From NCBI GenBank assembly GCA_025200525.1, contig CM045761.1, positions 44,710,190-44,774,189 on the forward strand: DNA of 64,000 nt, in the 5' to 3' direction. Below the pieces are notes generated by a model. It saw nothing but the letters and a program-made list of their open reading frames with translations. It was not told the DNA's origin and did not search any database. The stretch comes from Camellia lanceoleosa (taxonomy: Eukaryota > Streptophyta > Magnoliopsida > Ericales > Theaceae). Position numbers and translations under genes: made by a program. This document shows, in pieces, positions 31,679-42,492 of this stretch; positions within the stretch are counted from its first letter, which is position 1, and each line of letters opens with the position of its first letter.

Positions 31679-32598
31679 GAGAACTGTCAGAAGTTCGCAT
31701 ATCAAATACACCAACCTGCCAAAGAACTTCTACCTCTAACTAGCCCATGGCCCTTCGTAATGTGGGGATTGGACATAGTAGGACCACTTCCAACAGCACC
31801 AGGGAACAGGAAGTTCTTTCTTGCAGCAACCGACTACTTCACAAAGTGGGTGGAAGCAGAAGCCTTGGCATCAATCAAGGAAAAAGATGTGACTGGCAGA
31901 ATATCATCACTCGATTTGGCATACTAAAGGCACTAATATCAGACAACAACACTTAGTTTGACGGCATAATCTTCAGAGGCTTTTGTGACGAGTACAAGAT
32001 AGACTTCTACAATTCTACCCCGGCATATCCCCAAGCAAATGGATAGGCAGAAGCATCAAACAAAGTAGTCTTCGATGGATTAAAGAAAAGGTTAGAGAAA
32101 GCAAAAGGCGAGTGAGCAGAAGAACTCCCTCATGTTTTATGGGCTGACCGCACCACACCTCGGCGATCAACAAGAGAAACACCATTCTCCTTAGCCTATG
32201 GTATGGAGGCAGTAATCCCACTGGAAGTTGGCCTCCCTACAATTCGAAACGAGAATTTTGATCCAGACTTGAATGGCGAAGCCATAGCATTAGAGCTCGA
32301 CCTTGCAGAAGAAAGAAGAGAAAGAGCACTGGTTCACATTGCCCCATATTAACAAGAGTTATCCAAGAAATACAACAAGACAGTTCATCCAAGGCAATTC
32401 AAGGTTGGAGATTGGGTACTGCACAAAGTGATGGGAAATACCTTGGTACCAGGAGATGGCAAGCTAGGGCCCAATTGGGAAGGTCCATATAAAGTGGTAG
32501 GATTAGTAGGCAAAAGTGTATACCACTTAGAAGACGAGGACGGCAAGGCAATTCCTAGGCCATGGAATATTGCAAATCTCAAGTTATTTTATTTCTAG
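31679..32598 (+). pseudogene. Integrase core and C-terminus of Tat element 2
   Basis: After the TGA at 31676-31678 the same frame continues through ENCQKF, GLDIVGPLP and ATDYFTKWVEAEA to about 31890. A small deletion then shifts to frame 1: WQNIITRFGILKALISDNNT, a TAG where Gln is expected in DNGTQF, then further stops at about 32044 (Gln), 32115 (Trp) and 32350 (Gln). The C-terminal domain reads GKLGPNWEGPYKVVG and ends NLKLFYF at 32598. All three DDE acidic positions can be located, but the protein is broken. Confidence 0.85.
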
Positions 32599-32699
32599 CT
32601 TTTTTCTTATTAAAGTTTGTGTAATTTCTCCTTTTCTCAATAAAAAAGTAGTTTTCTTTTCAGTTAGACGTTTTCTTCTGTAAAAGTTTGTTTTAGTAA

Positions 32700-33350
32700 A
32701 TTAGTGAGTTAGGGGCATGAAAAAACTAACTTAGAGGTTGGCTAGATTAAACCAACACCCCTCCTAAACCCAGGATAAAGATCCAGGCTGCAGGACGTTT
32801 GGTCGAAATAACCAAGCATTTTATTCTAAGTTGGCTTAAAAAACTAACTTAGAGGTTGACTGGATTAAACCAACACCCCTCCTAAGCCCAAGATAAGGAT
32901 CCAGGGTGTAGCACGTTTGGTCGGAATAACCAAACATTTTATTTTGGGTTGGCTGGAAAAACGAACTTACAGGTTGGCTGGATTAACCTAACACCCCTCC
33001 TAAGCCCAGGATAAGGACCCAGGCTGTAGGACGTTTGGTCGGAATAACCAAACATTTTATTCTAAGTTGGCTGAAAAAACTAACTTAGAGGTTGGCTGGA
33101 TTAAACCAACACCCTTCCTAAGCCCAGGATAAGGATCCAAGCTGTAGGACGTTTGGTCGGAATAACCAAACATTTTATTCTGGGTTGGCTGGAAAAACTA
33201 ACTTAGAGGTTGGCTGGATTAAACCAACACCCCTCCTAAGCCCAGGATAAGGATCTAGGCTGTAGGACGTTTGGTCGGAATAACCAAACATTTTATTCTG
33301 GGTTGGCTGGAAAAACCAACTTAGAGGTTGGCTGGATTAAACCAACTCTT
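32700..33350. repeat. 118-bp tandem array in Tat element 2
   Basis: TTAGAGGTTGG recurs at 32731, 32849, 32967 (one base changed), 33085, 33203 and 33321, exactly 118 bp apart each time. Each unit carries AACCAACACCCCTCCTAAGC, GGATAAGGATCCAGG and GACGTTTGGTCGGAATAACC. The units are highly alike. The array lies between the end of pol and the 3' end of the antisense gene. Confidence 0.95.
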
Positions 33351-33525
33351 TGAACTCTTCAGCCGAAGTAAGGGTATAGGCTGAAGAGTGGTTGGCTGGA
33401 TTAAACAGACTTATTACTCTTCAGTCAAAGTATATCGACTAAAGAGTGGTTGGCTGGATTAAACCAACTCTTGATACTCTTCAGCCGGAGTAAGTATATC
33501 GGCTAAAGAGTGGTTGGCGAGTAAG
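33327..33525. repeat. Second short tandem array (about 60 bp) in Tat element 2
   Basis: Three to four units of about 58-64 bp follow the 118-bp array. Each has GGTTGGCTGGATTAAACC, ACTCTTCAGCCGAAGTA and TCGGCTAAAGAGTGG, and each unit contains an inverted pair CTCTTCAGCC / GGCTGAAGAG. The GGTTGGCTGGATTAAACC piece is shared with the 118-bp unit, so one array probably grew from the other. Confidence 0.85.
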
Positions 33526-33766
33526 CTTAGTCAGATTGATCAGCTAGGATCGGAATAAAGTATCTCGGCCAAACTACAACAGGAATTTAAACCGAGATAA
33601 CAGTTGGAGCAAACAGATCATGGAAAAGTCATTACAAGAATACAGATCAAACAGAAATAAGTGATGAGCAGAAAAGATGATTTTCATTGATCAAGTTCAA
33701 AACAAGTACAAATGAGGGGCCACAGCCCGGTTACACGAGGAAAAAGAAAAAAGAAAAATTACAAAA

Positions 33767-35834
33767 TCAGTTAAAAAGATCTTCAAGATCAGCATCAATG
33801 TCAATTCGAACACCGGTTGCAGACGGAAGATCGGTCTCGGTTGTGAGCTCAGTATCAACTGGAAGCACGGTGTCAGTCGGCAGCTCAACAGTCAGGTCTT
33901 CAACTGTTGGCTCCAACTGAGCTGATTGATCGTTGGCTTGCTCATTGACAACCGGAGTATCAGTTGGCTCATTTTCTTCATCATCATCAGACGCTTTAAG
34001 AAATTGCTTCTGAAGGACGGCATCATACTCCACCAGTGAGGCCGGAATGAAATACTGAGGAGCATTGTAGACCTCGATTTCGGGCCCACAGCCGAGCTGC
34101 TCCACAGCACCTCTCCAGCCGCACTTTAAGAATAAATCCTTTGCTGCTTCACATTGTTGAATGTAAACAGCTTCGCCTTCTTTAAAGCCTTTGAGCTCGG
34201 CGTCGTCTGCCATCTTCTTCAGCTCCGCTATTTTGGCGTCCTTGGTGCTTTCAAGTTTGGCAAGCTCGCGCAAGTACTTGTCTTTCATCTCGGTTAGAGC
34301 TCTTTGTTTGTCATCGTTAGCCGAGGTAACTAGTCTGGTTAGACGGGTTACCTCGGCCTCCAGTACGGCCGTCATCTCTAGGGATTGTTTTAGCTTGGCT
34401 GTCTTGGCTTCGGCTTCTGCCACGGCCTACCTTGTTGCTCTCCTCAGTTCCAACACTCGCTTGTGTGCGAGGTGGTTTTTCTGAATGGCCTGCAAAAGAA
34501 TAGTAACTTTCTTTTTTAGCCGAGCTGAAAGTTGTAAACATTAGAAAGATTAAAAAAGAGTGCTACCTACCAGGATCATGGATTTCATTGATGACCGGAT
34601 GGCCTTCAGCTCGGTGTTTAGTTGATTGTGGTGCTCTATGTCTTTTGGAAGGCACACACTCTTGGCCAGGTTAAAAGCCAGTAAGTGATCCTTCTCTGCA
34701 ACAACCGAGTTAGTATCCTATATATCTCGGTTCTGGAAAGTGAGCTTGGGTGCCCACTTGGAGGTAGCTCAGTCAGGAAGCTCCGGTTGCGGACTCGGTG
34801 GGTGGCTCGGTGGAAGGGTGGTTTCGTCTTCATCAACTAAACGTTGTTCGGTCTGGGTAGTCCGGGCGCGCTTAGTTTGGCGTGATGAGGAGGGTTGTTG
34901 TGATGGCAAGGCCACCACGGTTTCTTGTGTTTGGTTTGATGGCGGTACTTCAGCTCTGTTTGTTTCGGTCAGTAGGGCCCTCACTCTGTTTCTTTTTGCC
35001 ATTTTTTGCTCAGCTGTCAGGGGGACTAGGTTAATTTGTGGCAAGGTTGGGTCCGGTTCGGGGGCGTCCTCTAGCAAGAAGTCAGTTACTCTGGTTTTGC
35101 GTCGGCTGCTATATCGGTATGTCGGCTCAACATTCAGAAGTTTAGCCCAACTTCTTTCGGGGAATCGTAGTGCGGCACAGAGTACGCCTAAGTTGGGATA
35201 ACTGTATAGTGATTGAAGATGGGCTGAGTCTGCAAAAAGAAGACAACTGTTAGTTCGGTTCGGAAATTAGAAACCGAAGTAAAACAGAAGCGTGCATAGA
35301 GCCGAAGTAATTGTACTGGGTGTTCCTTTATTCCAATTTATACTTCGGCCTGGGATCTGGGCTTGGTGGTCTTCAAAATTCCCAGATACCTAGAAAAAAA
35401 TCGTCATCGTTTAAATCTTTATCCGGCGTATCTTTTATTATTTTCTCTCGGTGACGGCGTATTCTTAGGTAATAGACCCAGCCATCATCTTTTGAGCCTA
35501 TGGAGTACTGGTGGAATATCTCGGCTAGACCAAGGTTAATGCCAGCTCGGCAATTTAGTTCGGCTATACCGTTTATTATGCGGTATGAGTTGGTGGAAAG
35601 TTGGGTAGGGCAGATCCTAGTTTGCCTAAGAAATTCGAAGAGCAAGGGTTGAACCGGGAATCTTAGTCCGGTTTCTACTATGGATAGGAGGGTAAAAGGT
35701 ACAAAGCCTTCATTTCCCTAAGTTGTGATATTTTGTTCGGCTAAAGTGAGGTGGACGTCGCCAGGAATATTGTAATCTTTTCGGAATTCGGCTAGACCAC
35801 CAGGTGTGTTTACTAAAAACCTATACTTCCCCAT
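33767..35834 (-). pseudogene. Antisense accessory gene of Tat element 2
   Basis: Reads opposite to gag-pol. It starts MGKYRFLVNTPGG at 35834, close to MGMFR.RVDTPEK in Tat 1. Exon 1 contains FVPFTLLSIVETGLRFPVQP, NSYRIINGIAEL and YYLRIRRH, the gypsy-type transposon-like domain. The intron 1 acceptor TTTTTGCAG ends at 35230. Exon 2 (35229-34571) has a basic patch TKRARTTQTEQR and a Pro-rich part. Intron 2 is 34570-34490 (GTAGGT...TTTTGCAG). Exon 3 (34489-33767) starts AIQKNH and is a long coiled coil (open for 218 residues) with an Asp/Glu/Thr-rich tail ending LEDLFN. Stops occur near 35717, 35370, 34760, 34720 and 34428. Function unknown. Confidence 0.72.
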
Positions 35835-36670
35835 TTATTTTATAAGTTATGAATAAGTTAGATCGGTGGGAAATTTGTGCTCAGTAGCTCGGTTGAGCGC
35901 TCAGAGTAGTGCCTGGGCAACCTAAGTCTGCAAAGTGGAAAACAAATGTGTTAAGCACAGATCGTTGGACCGTGCTACAAAGTAAAAAGCAAGAAAGTAG
36001 AAGTCCTACTTCGGCTATGTAGGATATTACAGGTTCTATCTCGGTTTCAACAAGATGCTTGGTATCTCGGTTGAGGAGAAGGTTCTGTTAGACCGGTTGG
36101 GCTACTAGGGGAAGCTTTCTGAGTTCGGTCTAAAAACTAAGAAACCTGGTTTAGCCCCGAAGGCCTAGATCGGTCGGAATTAAGGTTTCCCAGTATACTA
36201 AGTGCAAAATTAGTTCGGTTGGTTACCTCGGCTAAGATAAGTCAAGAAGTGGTTTGACTTATTGAAACTACTGTTGTAAACATGAAGTGTTAGTTCGGTT
36301 AGAAACTGATTAGACTTATACCTAGCATAAATAGTATCCTAGTTCGGTTGCATCATGATTTTGAATCAAAATCAGTGTTTTACAGTGTTTTAGTGAACTC
36401 AAGTGTTCTAGTCCTAAAGTTTTTTCTAGAAAAACAGAAGACCAGCGGAAAATGGAAGCAAAAAGGTGTTTTTCAAAAACAAACACAAAATGCTATGGAT
36501 TGTAAAGCATAAAAATACGAAAACAAGGCAGATTTGAGTACACTTACCAGGCTAAGAGGAACAAGATGGAAGAAGAACACAGGTACGAGCACAAGCTTCA
36601 CAGTTGAAAAAGTTGAGGAACAATGGAGGCTTGAGAAAGAGAGGGAAGGAGGGGAATAGTGGAATAACTG
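35835..36670 (-). other. Inferred 5' leader and leader intron of the antisense gene (Tat 2)
   Basis: On the minus strand a pyrimidine-rich leader (about 36670-36548: CTCCTTCCCTCTCTTTCTCA) ends in AGCCTG/GTAAGTG at 36547. An acceptor TTTTGCAG ends at 35928, giving a leader intron of 620 bp, followed by a 93-base leader exon up to the ATG at 35834. This parallels the leader intron in Tat element 1. Confidence 0.45.
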
Positions 36671-37044
36671 ATCCTAAAACCTTGAGATTTGTTTTGTGAA
36701 AAGCAAAGGAAAGACGAAAAGGCGGGAACTATTCAAATTTTGCGAAGTACGAGGGCGGCGTGACAGCTGCAGTAGGCCAATAACAGCCTGCCACGTGTCA
36801 TTGGAATGGAAATCGTTTCAGCTGCTGTGATTGAAGGGACGTTTTTGACCGGACAAACTGAGCGCGATTAAGAATTTAGCTCGGCTGGAAAGGCTAAAGG
36901 GTTTTTTTAGCTCGGCTGGATAGGCTTAAGAACTTTACTTCGGTTGAGAAAAAGGTAATCCCAATCATGCTGTGCAGATGGAATTAAGGGGCAATTGAGA
37001 GGGTATTTTATTTGAATATTGGGCCGAGCTGGACAATGGGCCGT
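36671..37044. other. Spacer and 3' LTR-proximal region of Tat element 2
   Basis: Non-coding; it would hold the promoter of the antisense gene and the polypurine tract of the element. The bases before the LTR, GACAATGGGCCGT, are only weakly purine-rich. No clear TATA box is seen on the minus strand. Confidence 0.5.
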
Positions 37045-37776
37045 TGTGGGAAGTCCTCAAAAGTAGTCCGGTCCAAGAAGGACCTAAAGTTAGACCGGTC
37101 CCCGTAGTGCTTATTGTTATCTCGGTTCGTGAATGTGCTGTGGATAGTTCGGTCGTGGGCTCGCCTCGCTAAGTTAGTCCGGTCGCAGCGTGTTACGGTT
37201 AGCCCGGTCGTGGCCTCTGAGCCGAAGTATGATAAGCCTTCTTTAGGTATTCTTCTGGGTTAGTTCGGCTCGACTCTTTTATGGATAGTTTGGTCTTGGC
37301 TTGCGGAGACCGAGATAAAAGTAAGGAAAGAGAGAACCAGACTGGATGTTAGATTGGTTATACCTGCCTGTTTGGTATGGCAGTGGTATTTCGGTCATAT
37401 AGAAGCCTGACCATGGTAGAACCATCTCACTTGGTTTAAGCAGTGAGGAGGGTGTAGAAGGATAAACATTATTTTTCAGAAGTATGAATCCTAGGAGGAC
37501 TCTACATGGAGTAGTAAGAGTCCTACTTGGATTGTGCCACACGGAACCAATAAAAGCTCACAAACGTCACCTATGGAGAGGTAACACAACTTTGATTCTC
37601 GAATACACAGAGCTTTTGTCTATTTGTCTAGTTTGCTGACTTAGGCATCGGAGAGGTTTCCGGCACACACCCGCCGGCTAGCTCACGTTTGTATTTTCAG
37701 GTAGTCAAGTGACGTCGTACGGAGGAACGCAGACTTGATCAACAGGATTATACGAGGTTTATTTCTTTCCCGTACA
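37045..37776 (+). repeat. 3' LTR of Tat element 2
   Basis: Pairs with 25891-26625 and ends CTTTCCCGTACA at 37776. The next base begins the right copy of the P450 segment without any spacer. Confidence 0.9.
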
Positions 37777-38478
37777 ATTATATATCTCAAATTTATTTTA
37801 AGTGTGACTCTCACTATATATTTTTTTAAATTGCACATTCTTTTCAATTGACAATTATATTTTTTTTGTTTTTTCATAGTCCCGTATCATAGGAGGCTTT
37901 GACACCGCAATTGCCGCCTTAACTTGGACAATTTCCCTATTTCTACACCATCCCACAACCCTGGACATGGAAATGTAAGATGGTTAGATGAATCAAACAC
38001 CAAGAACTTAGTCTACCTCCAAGCCATCATCAAAGAAACACTACGACTTTACCCTCCAGGACCCTTATCTATACCATGTGAGTCCATTCAAGACTGCCAT
38101 GTCTCTACTATGTTCCTAAAGGCACTCGTTTAATAGTCAATGTTTGGAAGCTCCACCGTGACTTACATATGGACTAACCCTGATAAGTTCAGGCCAGAGA
38201 GGTTTCTTGCGTAGCAAGCAAAAGAGGATTTAACAAGGCAACAATTTGAGCTCCATCCTTTTGGCGCTAGTAGGAGGTCGTGCCTTGGAAGCACCTTAGC
38301 GTATAAAATGATGCATTTGGTACTCGCTCAACTGCTTCAAGGGTTCAACCTAGAAATGTTGTCAAGGAATAAAAAAGTGGATATAAGTAAGGGGTTGGGG
38401 ATCATACTATCTAAGGCAACTCCATTGGAAGTGTTGCTCACCCCATGCTTATCGAGTGAGTTTTATGATCAACCATAA
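37777..38478 (+). pseudogene. CYP82-like P450, right copy with C-terminal part
   Basis: 37777-38191 repeats the left copy (415 vs 414 bp). It differs at about seven bases plus one T in a T run. The exon starts after the acceptor TTTTTTCATAG at 37879. Beyond the duplicated part it continues with RPERFL, the haem region FELHPFGASRRSCLG (Cys ligand kept; usual form FGxGRRxCxG), then AYKMMHLVLAQLLQGF, and ends SSEFYDQP at 38478. A TAG follows RPERFLA. The internal deletion and frameshift near 38098 are shared with the left copy, so the gene was already broken before the duplication. The N-terminal exon is absent from the window. Confidence 0.8.
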
Positions 38479-39163
38479 ATAGATCTTCTTAGTGTGTAGT
38501 ATGTAGTGTGTATTATGCATATGTATTGCATGGTAAATAGGGGTGTATACAAGGTCACCTCTACGTTTTATGACTCTTATACCAACAAAGTAGACCCATA
38601 TTTAGAATATTGTTTTTGGATTAAGTCCACGAAACAAGAATATAGTACCAATCTGTGGTAAGAATTAAAGTGTGCAGTAGAGATTAAATGCATGTATTGT
38701 TGGGGTTTGTAAAATGAATCTCCATTGCACATTGATGTTTGTTAGTAAAATTTTTGAGTTGTAGTGTTACTGTATTTTTGAGTCATTTACTATGTTTGAA
38801 TGACATGAATTTTGAGGAAAATGAAAATGTGATTTTGAGTCATCATAAATTCAGCCTTTGAAATGAATTATAACAAAAAATGATTCTTCATTATTTATTT
38901 TAGCAAAAAATTTTATTCCCCAACAAAGTATTTGATTCTCTAACTTTCCCATAGATATTCGGAGAAACATTAATTATTTAAGAGTAAAAATAAAATGAGA
39001 CTAACAAGACTTAAAATTTTGTCAATTTTTTTTTTAATATTTTCTTTTATAAAAGATTCATAATGAAACCAAATGCTAAATGCAAAAATAACATTCATCT
39101 AAAAATTTTGTTACCAATAATGTTAATAACATCGTTTTGCCCTCTACTATGGGCTAGTTTGCG
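38479..39163. other. AT-rich DNA downstream of the P450 remnant
   Basis: No gene or element is supported. It would include the old P450 3' untranslated region. Confidence 0.6.
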
Positions 39164-39829
39164 AAGTGGTTTTTTTTGTGATTTTTTTGATTAAAATATG
39201 AGATGAAAATATTTGAAGTGTTTGAGAATAATTTTACACACACACACACCAAAAAAAAAAAAAAAAAATCTTCTTTTATATGATTTTTTGACTTTTAACT
39301 TTTTAATTATTTATTGACTTTTGGTTAAAATCTTTTTTTCCCCAAACACACCCCAAGTGCCGAAGCAAAAAACGTTCCCAAATTTTTTTTCCTGAGGCTG
39401 GTAAGAGCCCAATCAAAATATTCATCAGATTATTTACTATTGTTACATTTTTTTTCTTATCATTTAGCAAGAAAAAGCACATTTGGCATGAAGTACAGTT
39501 TATTAGATTTTTTTAGTAATATTTTTTGTCTTCTTTGCGAAGATTTTAAAAAAATTAATTTTAAGTTCTACTATGTTAAAATATTCTATAAATTAAAAAA
39601 TTAAAAACAAATCACTAAAAATAAAATAAAATAAAATAAATATTTTTATTTTTTATTTTTTATTGAAGTGTTACAATTCTTACTTTTCATATTGTTCTAC
39701 ACTAAACAAAGTTGGGAAAAAAAAAATATTCATACAAATTTTTGTAATTCCTAACGTGGAAAGAATATGAGAAAATATCAAAAAAAAAAAAGTAAGAAAT
39801 AGAAAAAAAAATCGCAAACTAAGGCCAAG
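39164..39829. mobile_element. hAT-like MITE (about 666 bp)
   Basis: The left end GGGCTAGTTTGCGA matches the complement of the right end TCGCAAACTAAGGCC in 12 or 13 positions. The inside is AT-rich, with (CA)n and poly(A) tracts and no coding frame. No 8-bp target duplication could be matched, so the call rests on the inverted ends alone. Confidence 0.45.
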
Positions 39830-40399
39830 TTTACATAAACTCAATGCATAGATCACTTATATTTTCATGATTTTATAATTATTTTTTTATTTCTCTGTTT
39901 TTTTTTTTTTTTTTAATATTCTCCCGAAGAATAGCAACCATTCATTTGGTTGAGCGTTGGTTTGGGATGTGGATTGACTTTTTCACTTTTTAACTTTTTA
40001 GTCTGGACTAAAAAGTCTCATTTTGAATAATTTTTTTGACTTTTTTTACTTTTGTAAGAGAAAAAAATAAAATAATTATATTTTAGATGTGATATTTTGT
40101 CTTATTGAATTAAAAAATCTATTTTATCTTTTTTGACTAAAATAATCTCAACCCAACCCAAACATTTATGCCAAACATAGCCTGAATTGTCTCCCCTGTG
40201 GGGCCACGCAAGACAACAATTATTTGTAGGGCCACTTCTCAGTTAAGCATGTGGCATATACTCCATAGTGTATCAAATTATTTCTATTGTGGGAAATTGG
40301 TCGAGTAGTTATTAGCCTCACAGCTGAAATAGCAGAAACAGCCTCTACAAACTAAAAAAAATCTTGTGCAAGCACACACAAATTAAAATAAAAACTAAA
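39830..40399. other. AT-rich DNA with possible MITE remnant
   Basis: TTGGTTTGGGATGTGG near 39958 and CCAAACATAGCC near 40172 could be decayed inverted ends of a further small element. They are too diverged to call. No gene seen. Confidence 0.35.
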
Positions 40400-40670
40400 A
40401 AAAAATGTGCAAACATGTACAAATTAAAACAGATCATGTGCCTTGATAGCACTGCCAGTTAAGATTGTTAAATGTCGAAATTTCCCCTTATGTGACATTG
40501 AGATACACATCAATGGATGAAACCCAAATACAATTTCATGCGCAGGTATATACAAACTAAAAAAGACCATGTGCCTTGACAACACTGCCAGTTAAGGTCG
40601 TCAAATGTCGAAATTGCCCCTTATAAGACATTGAGATACACACCAATGGATGAAACCCAAATACATTTTC
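40400..40670. repeat. Tandem duplication, about 133 bp
   Basis: CATGTGCCTTGA...CACTGCCAGTTAAG and ...ATTGAGATACACA.CAATGGATGAAACCC occur twice, 133 bp apart (40435 and 40568). The copies differ by about ten bases. No coding meaning is seen. Confidence 0.85.
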
Positions 40671-40715
40671 CAAGTGAGAGGGCAATGCCACATCATTCAA
40701 CATGGACATACTCTT

Positions 40716-41645
40716 AGGGCTGGTTTGGCAACTTTTCAAAAAGTCAAAAAATTAAAAAAATATCAAAAAAGTTAAAAAGTTATTACTATTTACCAAAAAA
40801 AATATTAAAAAAACAATATACAAATGTTCATTCAAATCAACTTTTTAGCCACTGACGTGTTGAACTACTCAGTGAAAAGAAGGAAATTTTTTTTTCCATT
40901 TGTGCTCCAAACTAAATTGGATGATAAAGTTCGGCCCATGGAGGCTCACTATGGGTCCCATTTTGATAATCTGAACCGTTTAATATGCAAACTCGTCTAG
41001 TACTATATGTCTGTAAAAAATCACGTCTATCAGATATCGCTAACTACATGATCTAACTATATGATCAAATTAGTATTGTATAAAAATGGATGGTGTTATA
41101 GTTAACAGTTACCAAAAAAAAAACTAACACGATCAAATAGCTATCGATTTTCAATCAACGTGATTTTTTACAAACGTATAGTACTCGACAAGTTCTACAC
41201 ATTGATGGTTCTGATTAGAAAAACGGCACCCGTGGTGGGCCCCCACGCGCCAAACAACACCATCCAATCAAAGCCCGAGAAGGAGACAATAATTTCTCAT
41301 CTACTCCACCTGCCCACTCCACTGCCAGTCCGTACGGCCTCCTAACAATCTTCTCCTACACACTTCTTTATACAATTTTTTAATAAAAAGTCAAAAAATT
41401 AACTCAAATATCCATATTTTTTTCCTGAATTTTTTAGTCCAAAAAGATAAAAAGTGCACTTATTTAGGACACCCCAAACAACGAGTATTTTTGTCATTTC
41501 ATTGTTTAACATTATTTAAACACATTTTTTAATATAAAAATATAACAAAAACCCAACTCATATTCTCAAACATAAAAACGAAAATAACCTATTAAAATAG
41601 TTAATTTTTTTTTTTAAAAATAGTCACTTTCCAAACGAGGCCGTT
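40716..41645. mobile_element. Possible MITE-like element (about 930 bp)
   Basis: GGGCTGGTTTGGCAACTTTT at the left resembles the complement of AGTCACTTTCCAAACGAGGCCG at the right, a common end type of plant hAT-derived elements. The interior contains non-repetitive DNA including GGGCCCCCACGCGCC near 41238. Target duplication not matched. Confidence 0.35.
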
Positions 41646-41705
41646 GTATTATCCTACTTAATTATTAATGCAGTTCCTTTTACAAAAAAATAAATAAATA
41701 AACAA

Positions 41706-41750
<45 letters not shown>
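41706..41750. repeat. (TAA)n microsatellite
   Basis: About 15 uninterrupted TAA units. Confidence 0.95.
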
Positions 41751-42492
41751 TCTATTGAACCCTTCCAAAAGAACATCACGTTTCAATTAAGGCTTATTTT
41801 GGGAAGTAGGTTTTAGCTTTTTTTTTATTTTTATTTTTTGAAAAAACACTACAACAAAAATACATTTTAGTGACACTATACTAGTGGCATGTTCTTAAAA
41901 AATGTCACAAAAAGAATATTTGGTGGCATTTTTTAGAAAAATGTCATAGAGCCACAAACATACAAGGCTCTAGTGGCATTTTAATTAAAAAAAAGTGTCA
42001 CTTCACTACAACAAAAATGGCACTACAACAAATTTACACTTTAGTGACACTACACTAGTGGCATGTTTTTAGAAAATGCCACAAAAATAAAAATTGGCAT
42101 TAAATGTTTTAGAAAAATGTCATAGAACCACAAACATATAAGGCTCTAGTGGCATTTCAATAAAGAAATGTCACATCAATTTTACGGCATTTTATAAATA
42201 ATGACACAAAAAATTATGTTCGTGACATTTACCAACAGATGCCATTAAACTTTAGTAGCAATGGCATTTTTAAAAAAATATCAGGACACTAAGTAGGTGC
42301 AAATTAATTTTTATAACACTTAGGTGAAAGGTGTCATAAATAAATGTTTTATAGCATTTTGAAAAATGCCACTAAGCTAAAAACTTTCCAAGCTTATAAT
42401 GGCATTTTTGAAAAAACAAAAAATGTCAATATATTTTCTAAATTTTTAAAATGTAATAAATGATTAAAAATAAATAAATTAAACTCAATATA

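Larger units (their letters stand above)
25891..37776 (+). mobile_element. Tat-lineage Ty3/gypsy retrotransposon 2 (full structure)
   Basis: An 11.9-kb element with LTRs of 735 and 732 bp. By hand count they differ at about 18 positions plus one 3-base gap (about 2.5%), making it the youngest of the three Tat elements. Order: LTR, primer site, gag, protease-RT-RNase H-aRNase H in one 1191-codon frame, decayed integrase, a 118-bp tandem array, and a minus-strand accessory gene. There is no 5-bp target duplication. Instead a 414-bp P450 segment flanks it on both sides. Confidence 0.92.

Noticed and set aside
32700..33525. CRISPR-like array
   Set aside because: Repeat units are contiguous with no unique spacers and the DNA is a plant genome; it is an ordinary tandem array.
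34740..35201. Plus-strand 153-codon frame in Tat element 2
   Set aside because: Overlaps exon 2 of the minus-strand accessory gene, which has the better support; composition is typical of a reverse shadow.
25891..37776. Standard 5-bp target duplication for Tat element 2
   Set aside because: AGTTC on the left and ATTAT on the right do not match; the flank is the 414-bp P450 duplication instead.
39164..41645. Confident hAT assignments for the MITE-like segments
   Set aside because: Inverted ends are visible, but no 8-bp target duplication could be matched, so confidence is kept low.
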